Source: Chloroflexota bacterium (GTDB lineage: Bacteria; Chloroflexota; Dehalococcoidia; Lucifugimonadales; Lucifugimonadaceae). From it: 64,000 bases of DNA. The stretch spans positions 26,016 through 90,015 of the forward strand of contig PBER01000010.1 of assembly GCA_002718455.1 (NCBI GenBank), given 5' to 3'. The position numbers and the translations under genes were made by a program. The notes under the pieces are model-generated. The model was given only the letters and a program-made list of their open reading frames with translations. It made no database searches and had not been told where the DNA came from. Of the stretch, positions 34,350 through 44,174 are shown piece after piece (the stretch's first letter is position 1; the number at the start of each line of letters is the position of its first letter).

Positions 34350-35645
34350 ATGCTTGTAAATAAAAGTGAAATAGAGTCTTATCATATCTGGACTGTCGGA
34401 TGTCAAATGAATGTTGCGGATTCACAAAGAGTTGATGTAGGTCTAAATAAGTTAGGTCTTATAAAAGAAAGTAATATTGAAAATGCTAATATTATTGTTC
34501 TTAATACTTGCGTGGTTAGACAATCTGCGGAAGATACAGCCACAGGATTATTAGGGAAATTATTAAAGTTTAAAAATAATGATAAGCGTTATATATGTGT
34601 TACGGGATGTATGGTTGAGTCCAATACAAAAAACCTAAGTCAAAGATTTCCTCAAGTTGATTTATGGGCTAAACCTCAAGAAACTTCAAAAATAATAGAA
34701 AACATAGCGGATTATTTAAATCTTTCATCTGAAGGATGTGTTGAAAACCTTATTCCAAAAAGATCTAACTATACAGAATTTGTTCCTATAGTTCAAGGGT
34801 GTGATAAATTTTGCACGTTTTGTGTTATTCCTTACAGAAGAGGTAGAGAAGTAAGTCGAACAATTGATGAAATAATATTTGAAATAGAAACTTTGGCTAA
34901 TAATGGGACATTAGAAGTTACTTTATTAGGACAGAACGTTGATTCTTATGGACACGATTTGAATCCAAAAGTAGATCTGTCAGATTTATTAATCGAAGTG
35001 GAAAAAATCCCAATGATTAAAAGAATAAGATTTTTAACTTCTCATCCCAACGATATGTCAATAAAATTATTAGAAACCATAGGTTCTTTAGATAAAATCT
35101 GCGAATCAGTAAATCTTCCATTTCAATCTGGTTCAGATAGGATATTAGCAAATATGAGAAGAGGATATACAAGAGATCAATACTTATCAAAAATTGATCA
35201 AATAAAACTCATTTTACCTAACAGTACGATCACTACTGATCTTATTGTTGGATTTCCTGGTGAAAAAGAAGAAGATTTTGAAGATTCAATTGATATTTTG
35301 AAGAAAGTTAAATTTGATAAGGTACATGTTGCAGCATATTCTGAAAGAAAGGGAACTTATGCTTTCCGAAAAATAGATGATAATATACCAGTTAACATAA
35401 AAAGATTAAGGTTAAATAAAGTTAATAGATTACAAGAAGAAATCCAACTTGAATTAAATAATAAATATTTAAATAGTGTCTATAAGATTTTGATAGATGG
35501 AAAAACCAAAGATAGATTTTATGGAAGAACATTGGGTGATAAATTGGTTTATATTAAAGATATAAATGCATCTGATTTAGGAAGCATCATAGAAACAGAG
35601 ATTAATGAAGTTTCACCTTATTCATTAAGTGGTAGTAAAATTTAA
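34350..35645 (+). CDS. miaB: tRNA-2-methylthio-N6-dimethylallyladenosine synthase
   Basis: A 431-residue radical-SAM methylthiotransferase. The N-terminal cluster-binding domain starts with TVGCQMNVADSQ; the radical-SAM site is GCDKFCTFCVIPYRRGRE (CxxxCxxC), and SGSDRILANMRRGYTR and LIVGFPGE follow, with a C-terminal TRAM domain. It adds methylthio to A37 of tRNAs reading U-starting codons. It starts 48 bases after tRNA-Ser. Confidence 0.95.
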   Translation: MLVNKSEIESYHIWTVGCQMNVADSQRVDVGLNKLGLIKESNIENANIIVLNTCVVRQSAEDTATGLLGKLLKFKNNDKRYICVTGCMVESNTKNLSQRFPQVDLWAKPQETSKIIENIADYLNLSSEGCVENLIPKRSNYTEFVPIVQGCDKFCTFCVIPYRRGREVSRTIDEIIFEIETLANNGTLEVTLLGQNVDSYGHDLNPKVDLSDLLIEVEKIPMIKRIRFLTSHPNDMSIKLLETIGSLDKICESVNLPFQSGSDRILANMRRGYTRDQYLSKIDQIKLILPNSTITTDLIVGFPGEKEEDFEDSIDILKKVKFDKVHVAAYSERKGTYAFRKIDDNIPVNIKRLRLNKVNRLQEEIQLELNNKYLNSVYKILIDGKTKDRFYGRTLGDKLVYIKDINASDLGSIIETEINEVSPYSLSGSKI

Positions 35646-35725
35646 TAAATTTTCTTTTTTACAAAAATAAATGTACAATAAAATACTTAAAATATCTAAA
35701 AAAATTATTATACTTACATATCTTA

Positions 35726-35731
35726 TATAAT
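35726..35731 (+). promoter_or_regulatory. Candidate -10 box giving a leaderless nadA mRNA
   Basis: TATAAT lies eight bases before the nadA ATG, so transcription would start at or next to the start codon. No Shine-Dalgarno sequence is present. The -35 region is not convincing. Confidence 0.45.
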
Positions 35732-35739
35732 AAAAATAA

Positions 35740-36957
35740 ATGGTTATAAAATCTAGCAATAAAATAGAAATACCTATAACAGAATTAGAGCAGTCTGCAT
35801 TTTGTCAAGATGGATCTAATTATAGAACACGTACACTAGAAGAGGAATTTAAATCGGGTGTTCGTTGGCAAAAAATACCTACAAGATATCTAAAACTTTC
35901 TCCAGAAGAAATTCAGGATTCAATAGCTGAAATAAAAAACTCATTGAAAAATCGAATCGTAGTATTGGGTCATCATTACCAAAGAGAAGACGTCATAAAA
36001 TATTCTGATATTCAAGGCGATTCATTCTTATTGTCAAAATTGGCAAGTGAAATGCAAAATTCAGAAATAATAATTTTTTGTGGAGTTCATTTTATGGCTG
36101 AAACTGCGGAAATCTTATCAAATGACAACCAAAAAGTTATTTTGCCAAATATGGCCGCAGGATGTTCAATGGCAGATATGGCAAGTTTTACTCAAGTTAA
36201 GGAATCATGGGTACAATTAACCTCTCAGTTGCAATCGAAGTCAGTAAAGAAGCCAATTATTCCAATTACTTATATGAATAGTACAGCATCAATAAAAGCT
36301 CATTGTGGTAAAAATGATGGAATTGTTTGCACGTCATCAAATGCATATAAAGCATTCGATTGGGCATTTAAAAAAGGAGAGAAAATTTTGTTTCTTCCTG
36401 ATCAACATTTGGGAAGAAATACTGCATATGATTATGGAATAAAAGAAGAAGAAATTTCTATATGGGACCCTTATGTTCCAAACGGAGGATTATCAGATCT
36501 TCAATTGTCTAACTCTAAGGTAATACTGTGGAAGGGACATTGTTCAGTTCATACTAGATTTACCGTTCAACAAATAGAATCTGCAAAAATAAAATTTCCA
36601 GATGTAAATATTTTAGTTCATCCTGAATGTACAAACGAAGTAGTATCAATGGCTGATTTTGTAGGTTCAACTGAATATATAAAAAATACTATAGATAATG
36701 CCCCTGCAAAATCTAAATGGGCTATTGGCACAGAGATTAATTTAGTTAAAAGATTAGCAAATACAAACAAGGATAAAAATATTTTTTGTTTAGATGATAT
36801 GATTTGTCCATGTTCAACAATGTATAGAGTTCACCCAGCATACCTATTATGGGTACTAGAAGGATTGGTTGCTGGTTATGTTATAAATCAAATAAAAGTA
36901 GAAGAAGAAGTAAAAGATTATGCAAAAATTGCTCTTCAAAGAATGTTAGATTTATAA
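35740..36957 (+). CDS. nadA: Quinolinate synthase
   Basis: A 405-residue Fe-S enzyme that condenses iminoaspartate with dihydroxyacetone phosphate to quinolinate in NAD synthesis. VVLGHHYQREDVIKYSD and IQGDSF near residue 75, NMAAGCSMADMA (first cluster Cys), WKGHCSVHTRF, VHPECTNEV (second) and MICPCSTM (third) are all present. The protein has a longer N-terminus than the shortest NadA forms. nadC follows; nadB is not in the window. Confidence 0.97.
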   Translation: MVIKSSNKIEIPITELEQSAFCQDGSNYRTRTLEEEFKSGVRWQKIPTRYLKLSPEEIQDSIAEIKNSLKNRIVVLGHHYQREDVIKYSDIQGDSFLLSKLASEMQNSEIIIFCGVHFMAETAEILSNDNQKVILPNMAAGCSMADMASFTQVKESWVQLTSQLQSKSVKKPIIPITYMNSTASIKAHCGKNDGIVCTSSNAYKAFDWAFKKGEKILFLPDQHLGRNTAYDYGIKEEEISIWDPYVPNGGLSDLQLSNSKVILWKGHCSVHTRFTVQQIESAKIKFPDVNILVHPECTNEVVSMADFVGSTEYIKNTIDNAPAKSKWAIGTEINLVKRLANTNKDKNIFCLDDMICPCSTMYRVHPAYLLWVLEGLVAGYVINQIKVEEEVKDYAKIALQRMLDL

Positions 36958-36973
36958 AATAAAGGATATTCCA

Positions 36974-37819
36974 ATAAATAACTCAAACATTCTAAATTTA
37001 GATACTATAATAGACTTGGCTATCGAAGAAGATCTACATTTAGGGGACATAACTACAGAGAGTTTGAATCTTAATTCAGAAAACGTGTCTTGCAAAATAG
37101 TATCAAAGGCTAAAGGAATTTTATCAGGCAATGGGGTTGCAAGTAGAGTTTTCAAGAAAATTGATGAATCGATTGAATATACAGAACAAACAAAAGATTC
37201 AGAAACTCTAAATAATGGAACTGTAATCGCAAACATATTTGGAGATAAAAACTCCATACTCACAGCGGAGCGTACTGCATTAAATTTTCTTCAGAGAATG
37301 TCAGGCGTAGCATCAATAACAAATGAATATGTAAATTTAGTAAAAAATATTTCTATATTTGATACAAGAAAAACCATACCTGGATGGCGTACTTTAGATA
37401 AATATGCAGTTAAATGTGGCGGAGGAAATAATCATAGAATGAATTTAGGTGATGGCTTATTAATTAAAGATAATCATATTTCAGCTGCTAATAAACAAGG
37501 GATATCGATAAAAGAATTAGTGGAAAAATCAAGAAATAATTCTCCTAAAAATTTGAAAATAGAAATCGAAGTTGACCGCTTAGATTTACTTAAAGAAGTT
37601 GTTGATACAAATATTGACATTATCATGTTAGATAATATGACTGATAAAATGATACAAAAATCAATCGAGATTATAAGAGGTAGAAAAATTATAGAAGTTT
37701 CTGGAAATGTTGATAAAGAAAGAATAGCCGAGCTTGACAACATTATAGGCATTGATATTGTATCAATAGGTAAAATTACTCATTCTGCAAAAGCCTTGGA
37801 TATATCTTTGATTATCTAG
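36974..37819 (+). CDS. nadC: Nicotinate-nucleotide diphosphorylase (carboxylating), apparent ATA start
   Basis: Quinolinate phosphoribosyltransferase, converting quinolinate and PRPP to nicotinate mononucleotide. LAIEEDLHLGDITTESL, FLQRMSGVAS, FDTRKTIPGWRTLDKYAV and GGGNNHRMNLGDGLLIKDNH are diagnostic. The track's TTG at 37016 drops the first helix. Upstream the frame stays open as NNSNILNLDTIIDL with no ATG, GTG or TTG; ATA at 36974 lies seven bases after AAAGGA and gives 281 residues, the family norm. An ATT elsewhere in the stretch cannot be excluded. Confidence 0.93.
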   Translation: MNNSNILNLDTIIDLAIEEDLHLGDITTESLNLNSENVSCKIVSKAKGILSGNGVASRVFKKIDESIEYTEQTKDSETLNNGTVIANIFGDKNSILTAERTALNFLQRMSGVASITNEYVNLVKNISIFDTRKTIPGWRTLDKYAVKCGGGNNHRMNLGDGLLIKDNHISAANKQGISIKELVEKSRNNSPKNLKIEIEVDRLDLLKEVVDTNIDIIMLDNMTDKMIQKSIEIIRGRKIIEVSGNVDKERIAELDNIIGIDIVSIGKITHSAKALDISLII

Positions 37820-38266
37820 TCATAATCTTGAGTCCAACATTAATGTTACAGGACCATCATTTATTATTTTTACGTGCATTTTTGCTCCAAAAATACCCTC
37901 TTGTATTTCTAAATCTGACTTTTTTAATTCATTTATAAACTCTTCATATTTTGCTAATGCATAATCTGATTTTGCAGATTCTATGAAGCTTGGCCTACGA
38001 CCTTTTTTTGTCATGGCATATAAAGTAAATTGACTGACAACTAAAATTTCTTTTTTAGACTCAATTAAAGATTTTTCAAAGTTATCAGAAGTTTCATTGG
38101 CGAATATTCTCAAATTAGTTATTTTATTTGCAAGATATTCCACATCTTTAGAAGAATCATCATTTTTAATGCCAAGAAATATTAATAATCCAGTATCAAT
38201 CCTTGATACAAGTTTGTTATTGACCATTACCGAAGCTTTTAATACTCTTTGAATTAAAGCCCTCAA
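37820..38266 (-). CDS. dtd: D-aminoacyl-tRNA deacylase
   Basis: A 148-residue protein that hydrolyses D-amino acids from tRNA. MRALIQRVLKASV at the start, SQFTLYAMTKKGRRPSF near residue 77 and NDGPVTLML near the C-terminus (the cis-Gly-Pro motif) are diagnostic. Its stop directly abuts the nadC stop on the other strand. The start overlaps the preceding gene by four bases (ATGA). Confidence 0.95.
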   Translation of the reverse strand: MRALIQRVLKASVMVNNKLVSRIDTGLLIFLGIKNDDSSKDVEYLANKITNLRIFANETSDNFEKSLIESKKEILVVSQFTLYAMTKKGRRPSFIESAKSDYALAKYEEFINELKKSDLEIQEGIFGAKMHVKIINDGPVTLMLDSRL

Positions 38267-38586
38267 TTTTTATTACTTGATTTAGTTTCTCTTTTTGTAG
38301 ATTTGGTTTCAGATTTTTTAGATTTTTTTTCGTTTTTGCCTGATTCTTTAATAGATTTTTTCTTTTGTTCATCAGATTTTTCAGTATGGTCAGATTTTTT
38401 TGATTTAGGGACCTGTTTATAATCAGTAGAGTAAAATCCACTCCCTTTGTAAATCACATTAGGGGTATCTGTCCATATTCTTTCCAGATGAGGGTTTTCT
38501 TCTTTAAATTTATCTATTGCACTAAAAGATAAAAGATATTCTTCGATTTCACCTGTTTCATTATTTCTAAATTCATATGTAGGCAT
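38263..38586 (-). CDS. FmdB-like protein lacking zinc cysteines, with lysine-rich tail
   Basis: A 107-residue protein. MPTYEFR at the start and KGSGFYSTDYK near residue 50 match the FmdB regulatory-protein family, but the two CxxC pairs that normally bind zinc are absent; the first is replaced by NNETGE. The last 45 residues are almost all Lys, Ser and Glu, probably disordered. It precedes dtd with an ATGA overlap. Function unknown. Confidence 0.75.
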   Translation of the reverse strand: MPTYEFRNNETGEIEEYLLSFSAIDKFKEENPHLERIWTDTPNVIYKGSGFYSTDYKQVPKSKKSDHTEKSDEQKKKSIKESGKNEKKSKKSETKSTKRETKSSNKN

Positions 38587-38593
38587 AATTTAA

Positions 38594-40789
38594 TTATAAC
38601 TTAGTACTGAACCCTTTATTATAACTTTTTAGTAAATTATCTGTTTCAAATGTTATATTTTTGAATATTATATCTTTGGATGTAACGATGCCAATTTCCT
38701 CCCAATCAAAACCCGCTAATACTTTAGAGATTTTGCCTTTATTTTTTGATTGGAAAGAGAAGATCACTCTGGATTGATCTTCTCCAAACATAGCGGGTGC
38801 CCAATCCTCAGGTAGAAGCTTATTTATTTCAACACCTAAATTGTTAAAATTGCATGCTTTGATTAGTGCAACTATAATTCCTCCTAGTGATGTGTCATGA
38901 GCAGATTCTAAAAGATTATTATCAACTAGTGTTCTTATTTGTTTTTGTAAAACTATTTCATAATCTATATCAAAAGATAACTCTCCTTTTGAATTATTTG
39001 AGATAATATTTTGAAATTCACTTCCTGACAATCCTTTTGTTGATCCCCAAAACTTTTTACCTAGTAAACCAACCGAATCTCCTATTTTATCAAATCCTAA
39101 AGATGGTATTTTATTTTTATTATTCATTATTCCCATAACTCCTATAATAGGAGTAGGATATATTGAAGAATCATGTCCTTCATTAAACAAACTGGCATTT
39201 CCACTTATGATAGGGATATCAAATTTTTCACAAGCTGTACTGAAACCTTTAAATGTTTCGATTAGCTCATAAGCCCCTCTTGGTGTGGTAGGATCCCCAA
39301 AATTCAATCCATCTGTTATAGCTATTGGATTTCCTCCCATGACTGAAACATTCCTACAAGCTTCAGCAATACTTATTTCCGCTCCTGTTTTTGGATCAAC
39401 ATGACAATATCTTGAATTACCATCACAAGAGAAAAGGAGCATTTTTTCTGTACCTTTTATTCTTATTACTGCTGCATCTTGTCCGGGTTCTATCACAGTA
39501 TTTGTTTGTACATGATGATCGTATTTTTGAAATATACTTTTTTTTGAAACTATATTATTAGAATTTATAATTTTATTTAAATATTTATCAATTATTTGTT
39601 TTTCAAATGATATATATTTTTTTTCCAATGTGAACGAATGTTTTTTAGGTTTGAAATCTACTATTATCTTTTCTAAATCATATTCAGGTGCTTCTGTTAA
39701 AATATTTATGGGAGTTTTAGATAGTAAATTGTTTTTATTATATACACTGGCATCATTTCCTTCTATAAATTCACCTATTATTGCACATTTCAAATCCCAT
39801 TTATCAAAAACCTCAAAAATCTCTTTCTCTTCATTAGGAGTCACTGCTAATAACATTCGTTCTTGAGATTCAGATAACATTATTTCATATGGAGTCATCA
39901 TTTTTTCTCTTGTAGGTACCTTTGAGACATCAATACTTATCCCTAAATTTGAACGTTTAGCCATCTCTATAGCTGCACTTGTAATTCCTGCGGCACCGCA
40001 ATCTTGCATTCCCACTAAACCCTTTAAGGAAGATATCTCTAGACATGCTTCTATCAATAGTTTTTCCAGAAATGGATTTCCAACTTGAACAGCAGATCGC
40101 AATTCTGTTGTTTCTTCAAAATTTTGAGATGCCAACCCTGAAGCACCATGAATTCCATCTCTCCCCGTTTCTGCTCCTACTAATAATAATAAATCACCTG
40201 GTTTCTCAGCTTTTGCACTTAATATCTTGTCTGTATCAACAATTCCCACACACATTGCGTTTACTAGGGGATTACTTTCATAGCAGGAATCAAAGAAACA
40301 TTCTCCACCAATATTTGGAATTCCTAAGCAATTGCCATATCCAGATATACCTCTAACAACTCCTTTTGCTATTTCAAGATTTTTAACATTCTCTAGATTA
40401 CTAAACCTTAAGGAGTTAAGTAATGCTATAGGTCTAGCACCCATGGCAAAGATATCTCTAACAATACCACCTATTCCTGTAGCTGCACCTTCATATGGCT
40501 CAATCGCTGAAGGATGGTTATGTGATTCTATTTTCATTACAATCGCCTTCCCATCACCAATGTTTATTGCTCCAGCATTCTCTTCACCTGCATTAGTAAT
40601 GGTTAGTTTAGAAGTAGATTTAATATTACGTAATAACTTTTTGGTGTGTTTATATCCACAATGTTCACTCCATAAAGCTCCAAATAACCCGAGTTCTAAT
40701 TCATTCGGTTCACGTTCTAATTTATCTACTATAGAGTTATATTCAGGAACCGTCAGTGCTAATTCTTTTAAAGTTTCAAGATTATACAT
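38594..40789 (-). CDS. purL: Phosphoribosylformylglycinamidine synthase, large subunit (PurL)
   Basis: A 731-residue small-type PurL, which uses ammonia from PurQ to make FGAM in purine synthesis. SEHCGYKHTKKLLR near residue 40, MKIESHNHPSAIEPYEGAATGIGG near 85 and GMQDCGAAGITSA are conserved; SAHDTSLGGIIVAL is in the second half. It overlaps purQ by eight bases. The third subunit gene, purS, is not visible in the window. Confidence 0.97.
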   Translation of the reverse strand: MYNLETLKELALTVPEYNSIVDKLEREPNELELGLFGALWSEHCGYKHTKKLLRNIKSTSKLTITNAGEENAGAINIGDGKAIVMKIESHNHPSAIEPYEGAATGIGGIVRDIFAMGARPIALLNSLRFSNLENVKNLEIAKGVVRGISGYGNCLGIPNIGGECFFDSCYESNPLVNAMCVGIVDTDKILSAKAEKPGDLLLLVGAETGRDGIHGASGLASQNFEETTELRSAVQVGNPFLEKLLIEACLEISSLKGLVGMQDCGAAGITSAAIEMAKRSNLGISIDVSKVPTREKMMTPYEIMLSESQERMLLAVTPNEEKEIFEVFDKWDLKCAIIGEFIEGNDASVYNKNNLLSKTPINILTEAPEYDLEKIIVDFKPKKHSFTLEKKYISFEKQIIDKYLNKIINSNNIVSKKSIFQKYDHHVQTNTVIEPGQDAAVIRIKGTEKMLLFSCDGNSRYCHVDPKTGAEISIAEACRNVSVMGGNPIAITDGLNFGDPTTPRGAYELIETFKGFSTACEKFDIPIISGNASLFNEGHDSSIYPTPIIGVMGIMNNKNKIPSLGFDKIGDSVGLLGKKFWGSTKGLSGSEFQNIISNNSKGELSFDIDYEIVLQKQIRTLVDNNLLESAHDTSLGGIIVALIKACNFNNLGVEINKLLPEDWAPAMFGEDQSRVIFSFQSKNKGKISKVLAGFDWEEIGIVTSKDIIFKNITFETDNLLKSYNKGFSTKL

Positions 40790-41477
40790 TTTGGCTTATG
40801 TTTTCAATTATTGAAGTGAAAATTCTTTTCCCATCTTCACCACCTAATATTTTTTCACTGGCCTTTTCTGGATGTGGCATCATTCCTAAGACATTACCTT
40901 TAGAATTTACTATTCCTGCAATATTATTCACAGAACCATTTGGATTATAAATTTCAGTTTCATCACCTGTTTCTGATGAATAACGGAAAATAATTCTTTC
41001 TTCTTCTTCTAGTTTGTCCAGGTTGTATTTATCTAATTGAAAATTTCCTTCTCCATGTGAAATAGGGATGTTTATTATTTCGTTTTGTTTATATTGATCA
41101 CTATAAATTGATTGATTGTTTACCTTCAAAAAACTTCTTTCACATATAAAATCTAAATTCTTGTTCTTGATCAAAATTCCTGGTAACAAATTAGATTCAC
41201 ATAATATTTGGAATCCATTACAAATACCTAAAACTGCCCCCCCTTGTTTTGAGAATTCTATGACTTTTTCCATAATGGGAGAAAAACTTGCTATTGCTCC
41301 AGTCCTTAAATAATCTCCATATGAAAAACCTCCGGGTAATATGATGAAATCACAATTATTCAAACTTTGATCTTTATGCCAAATATACTCAGACTCAATC
41401 TTTATGACTTCGCTAAGTGCATAGAAAGTATCTCTATCACTCCAAGTTCCGGGGAAAACTACAATACCTATTTTCAA
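40782..41477 (-). CDS. purQ: Phosphoribosylformylglycinamidine synthase, glutaminase subunit
   Basis: A 231-residue class I glutamine amidotransferase. VLGICNGFQIL holds the catalytic Cys near residue 93, and MMPHPEKASE holds the His-Glu pair near the C-terminus; ILPGGFSYGDYLRTGA is the oxyanion region. It supplies ammonia to PurL. Confidence 0.97.
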   Translation of the reverse strand: MKIGIVVFPGTWSDRDTFYALSEVIKIESEYIWHKDQSLNNCDFIILPGGFSYGDYLRTGAIASFSPIMEKVIEFSKQGGAVLGICNGFQILCESNLLPGILIKNKNLDFICERSFLKVNNQSIYSDQYKQNEIINIPISHGEGNFQLDKYNLDKLEEEERIIFRYSSETGDETEIYNPNGSVNNIAGIVNSKGNVLGMMPHPEKASEKILGGEDGKRIFTSIIENISQNV

Positions 41478-41563
41478 TTTTGATAAACTTTTCAGCTAAA
41501 TAAATATAATCTAAAGGAAATGATAATGATTATTTTGGATTAACTAAAGAAGGAAATATAATA

Positions 41564-41761
41564 TTATTGTTGATTTTTTTGAGTTGTTCTAAAGCTTTTT
41601 CTTTTTTTGTTAGAGATTTTTTTCTTTCTTATAGAGGTAGGGGACTCAAAATTTTGTCTTCGTCTTGCTTCAGAAACAATAGATTCTTGTTGAACTTTTT
41701 TTGAAAATCTTCTCAGCAGTGCTTCAAAGCTTTCATCATCTTTTATATTTACTCTAACCAT
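41564..41761 (-). CDS. rpsU: Ribosomal protein bS21
   Basis: A 65-residue basic protein with the bS21 pattern: DDESFEALLRRFSKKVQQESIV, then REXRRRQNFE-like EARRRQNFESP and a KKK-rich tail. It is part of the small subunit and helps start-site recognition. Such small ORFs are easily missed, but length and charge fit the family. gltX ends upstream on the same strand. Confidence 0.92.
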   Translation of the reverse strand: MVRVNIKDDESFEALLRRFSKKVQQESIVSEARRRQNFESPTSIRKKKISNKKRKSFRTTQKNQQ

Positions 41762-41809
41762 ATAGTTTTTCTTCTTTATAATTTTATTTTATATAAAAAA
41801 AATAAAAAT

Positions 41810-43276
41810 TTACATTCTTTCTATAATTTTTATTGCTTTATCTATTCTTTCTATAGATTTTTCTTTACCTAATGCTTCCATTGTGTGAAAAAGAGGAGGG
41901 GATTCTTTTCGACCAGTCAATGCTATTCTTATGGGGAAAAACAGTTGTCCAGCCTTTAAACCTAAGTTGTCAGCCAGTGCTCTGAACTTTCCTTCTAAAA
42001 TTTCAGGTTCTAAATTTTCTATTCCTTGTAATAATTCTGTTGATTTTTGCAAACCTATAATAATATTTTCTTTTGAGGTATTTTTGGGGAGCAATTGATC
42101 TGAATTGATTTCTAAATTGTCATAAAAAAAATAATTTAATAAATAAGAAGCATCTTTTATATTTTTTAACCTTTCTCTTATTAGAGGTGTAAGTTTTTCA
42201 ATTTGTGTTTTATCATTAATTCCCAGACCTTGATTTTCAATAGGTTTTGAAACTTGTTTAAATATAATTTCATTTAATTTTGTCGAATCCATGTTTCTAA
42301 TATATGAAGCATTCATCCATTCTAATTTTTCAGGATCGAAAACTGCCGCATGATCTAAAATCCTCTCTACGCTAAATTTTTTTATTATTTCTTTGATTGA
42401 CATAATTTCTGTGTTGTCACCTGGAGACCATCCAAGTAGGGCGAGAAAATTTAATAAAGCTTCGGGTAGATATCCTTTATCTTTATAACTCAACGCCGAT
42501 TCAGCTCCATGTCTTTTTGATAGTTTCGATTTATCCTTTCCCAAAATTAGAGGAACGTGTACATATTTTGGTAATTCATAACCTAATGCTTTATGTAAAA
42601 GAACGTGCCTAGGGGTACTAGAAATCCATTCTTCTCCTCGAATAACATGGGAAATTTTCATTTTATGATCATCAATGACGTGTGCAAAATGATAAGTTGG
42701 CATTTCATCAGATTTTAATATAATAAAATCGTCTATTTCTTTATGATCAAAGTTTACCTTTCCTCTTATTTCATCAAAGAATTCTATTTGTTCCTTAGGA
42801 ACTCTAAATCTGATGACAACTTGTTTTCCTACTTGTTTTCTAGCAAGTGCTTCTTTTTCTGTAATTTCTCCACGCCCATCGTATCTAGGAGGTATTTTGT
42901 TTCTTACTTGTTCTTCTCTTAAACTTTGTAATTCTTCTGGTGTTGCTCCATCATAATATGCAGAATTATTATTAATTAATTTTTGCACTTCTGTTTTATA
43001 AATATTTTTTCTTTCAGATTGTCGGTATGGCTCAAATGGTCCTCCTATATCGGGCCCTTCATCCCATTGCAATCCTAACCATTTTAAACTTTCAATTATT
43101 GTTATTTCAGATTCTTTGTCATAACGGGCTCGGTCGGTATCTTCGATTCTTAATATGAATTTCCCATTATTTGCTTTAGCAAACAACCAATCAAAAATAG
43201 CTGTTCTTAAACCACCAATGTGCATATCTCCAGTAGGGCTGGGGGCGAACCTCACTCTAACCATATTATTTGTCAA
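41810..43276 (-). CDS. gltX: Glutamyl-tRNA synthetase
   Basis: A 488-residue class I synthetase charging glutamate to tRNA. VRFAPSPTGDMHIGGLRTAIF carries the HIGH-like HIGG motif, and LSKRHGAES is the KMSKS-like loop near residue 250. The start may be this TTG, which has AAAGG seven bases upstream, or the ATG four codons later (MVRVRF). It follows rluD on the same strand with four bases between. Confidence 0.96.
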   Translation of the reverse strand: MTNNMVRVRFAPSPTGDMHIGGLRTAIFDWLFAKANNGKFILRIEDTDRARYDKESEITIIESLKWLGLQWDEGPDIGGPFEPYRQSERKNIYKTEVQKLINNNSAYYDGATPEELQSLREEQVRNKIPPRYDGRGEITEKEALARKQVGKQVVIRFRVPKEQIEFFDEIRGKVNFDHKEIDDFIILKSDEMPTYHFAHVIDDHKMKISHVIRGEEWISSTPRHVLLHKALGYELPKYVHVPLILGKDKSKLSKRHGAESALSYKDKGYLPEALLNFLALLGWSPGDNTEIMSIKEIIKKFSVERILDHAAVFDPEKLEWMNASYIRNMDSTKLNEIIFKQVSKPIENQGLGINDKTQIEKLTPLIRERLKNIKDASYLLNYFFYDNLEINSDQLLPKNTSKENIIIGLQKSTELLQGIENLEPEILEGKFRALADNLGLKAGQLFFPIRIALTGRKESPPLFHTMEALGKEKSIERIDKAIKIIERM

Positions 43277-43280
43277 ATTT

Positions 43281-44174
43281 TTACCTTTCTATAGAATTTG
43301 AAAACTTTTCTAAATCTTCTGGGATTGTGGATTCAAAAAATAACACATTTTTATTTATAGGATGTTTAAAACTTAATTTAGAAGAATGTAAAAATGGTCG
43401 TTTTAAATCTAGTTCATTAATTGAAGATCCATACATTTTATCTCCAACTAATGGATGTCCCAATTCTGACAAATGAACTCTTATTTGATGCATCCTTCCC
43501 GAAAATAATTTTATTTCTAAAAGAGTAAATTTAGAATAATACTTTTTACAAGAATACAGAGTTTTGGATTCTCTTCCCCCTGATATAATCTTCCTTTTTA
43601 AAGGATTATTAGGGTCTCTTAAAATTGGAGCATCAATAATGGCCTTTGGTTTAATTGGTTTGCCATGCACTAGAGCAGTATATATTCTTTCTATTTCTCT
43701 TTTAAGAATCATTTTCTTTAACAAACTGTATGCTCTTTGACTCTTAGCAACTATCATAATTCCAGATGTTCCTTTATCCAATCTGTGCACGATTCCAGGC
43801 CTATCTTGATCTCCAACAGAAATAATTTCTGGGAATTTTTTTATTAATATCCCGTTTAAAGTATTTTCATGATTTCCATTTACTCCATGTGTTGAAATAT
43901 TGGCTGGCTTTTCTATGACGATTATATCTTCATCATTATGATAAAAACGTATATCATGAGATAAATTATTTTTTGAAGTACTACTAGTATCCAATTTTAA
44001 AATTACAAGATCTCCTGGGCTTAAAATTTGAGATTTTTTTGTAACTATAATGTCATTGACATTGCACATTTTATTTTTTATTAAATTACTTATTTTTTCA
44101 CGAGATAAATCAGAATTTTCAGCAATTATTTTATCGAGCCGTTCTGTTTTTTTGTTTTTTAAAGAAATTTCCAT
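43281..44174 (-). CDS. RluD-family 23S rRNA pseudouridine synthase
   Basis: A 297-residue protein with an N-terminal S4 RNA-binding domain (RLDKIIAENSDLSREKISNLI) and a pseudouridine synthase domain with PGIVHRLDKGTSGIMIV carrying the catalytic Asp near residue 135. It converts uridine to pseudouridine in large-subunit rRNA. It overlaps lspA by one base, the common lspA-rluD pairing. Confidence 0.95.
   Translation of the reverse strand: MEISLKNKKTERLDKIIAENSDLSREKISNLIKNKMCNVNDIIVTKKSQILSPGDLVILKLDTSSTSKNNLSHDIRFYHNDEDIIVIEKPANISTHGVNGNHENTLNGILIKKFPEIISVGDQDRPGIVHRLDKGTSGIMIVAKSQRAYSLLKKMILKREIERIYTALVHGKPIKPKAIIDAPILRDPNNPLKRKIISGGRESKTLYSCKKYYSKFTLLEIKLFSGRMHQIRVHLSELGHPLVGDKMYGSSINELDLKRPFLHSSKLSFKHPINKNVLFFESTIPEDLEKFSNSIER

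Noticed and set aside
37016-37819. nadC starting at TTG 37016
   Set aside because: It lacks the first helix, and no ribosome site precedes this TTG, while AAAGGA lies 50 bases upstream at a proper distance to an ATA.
40332-40814. 160-residue plus-strand ORF inside purL
   Set aside because: purL is intact and diagnostic on the other strand; the ORF is a shadow.
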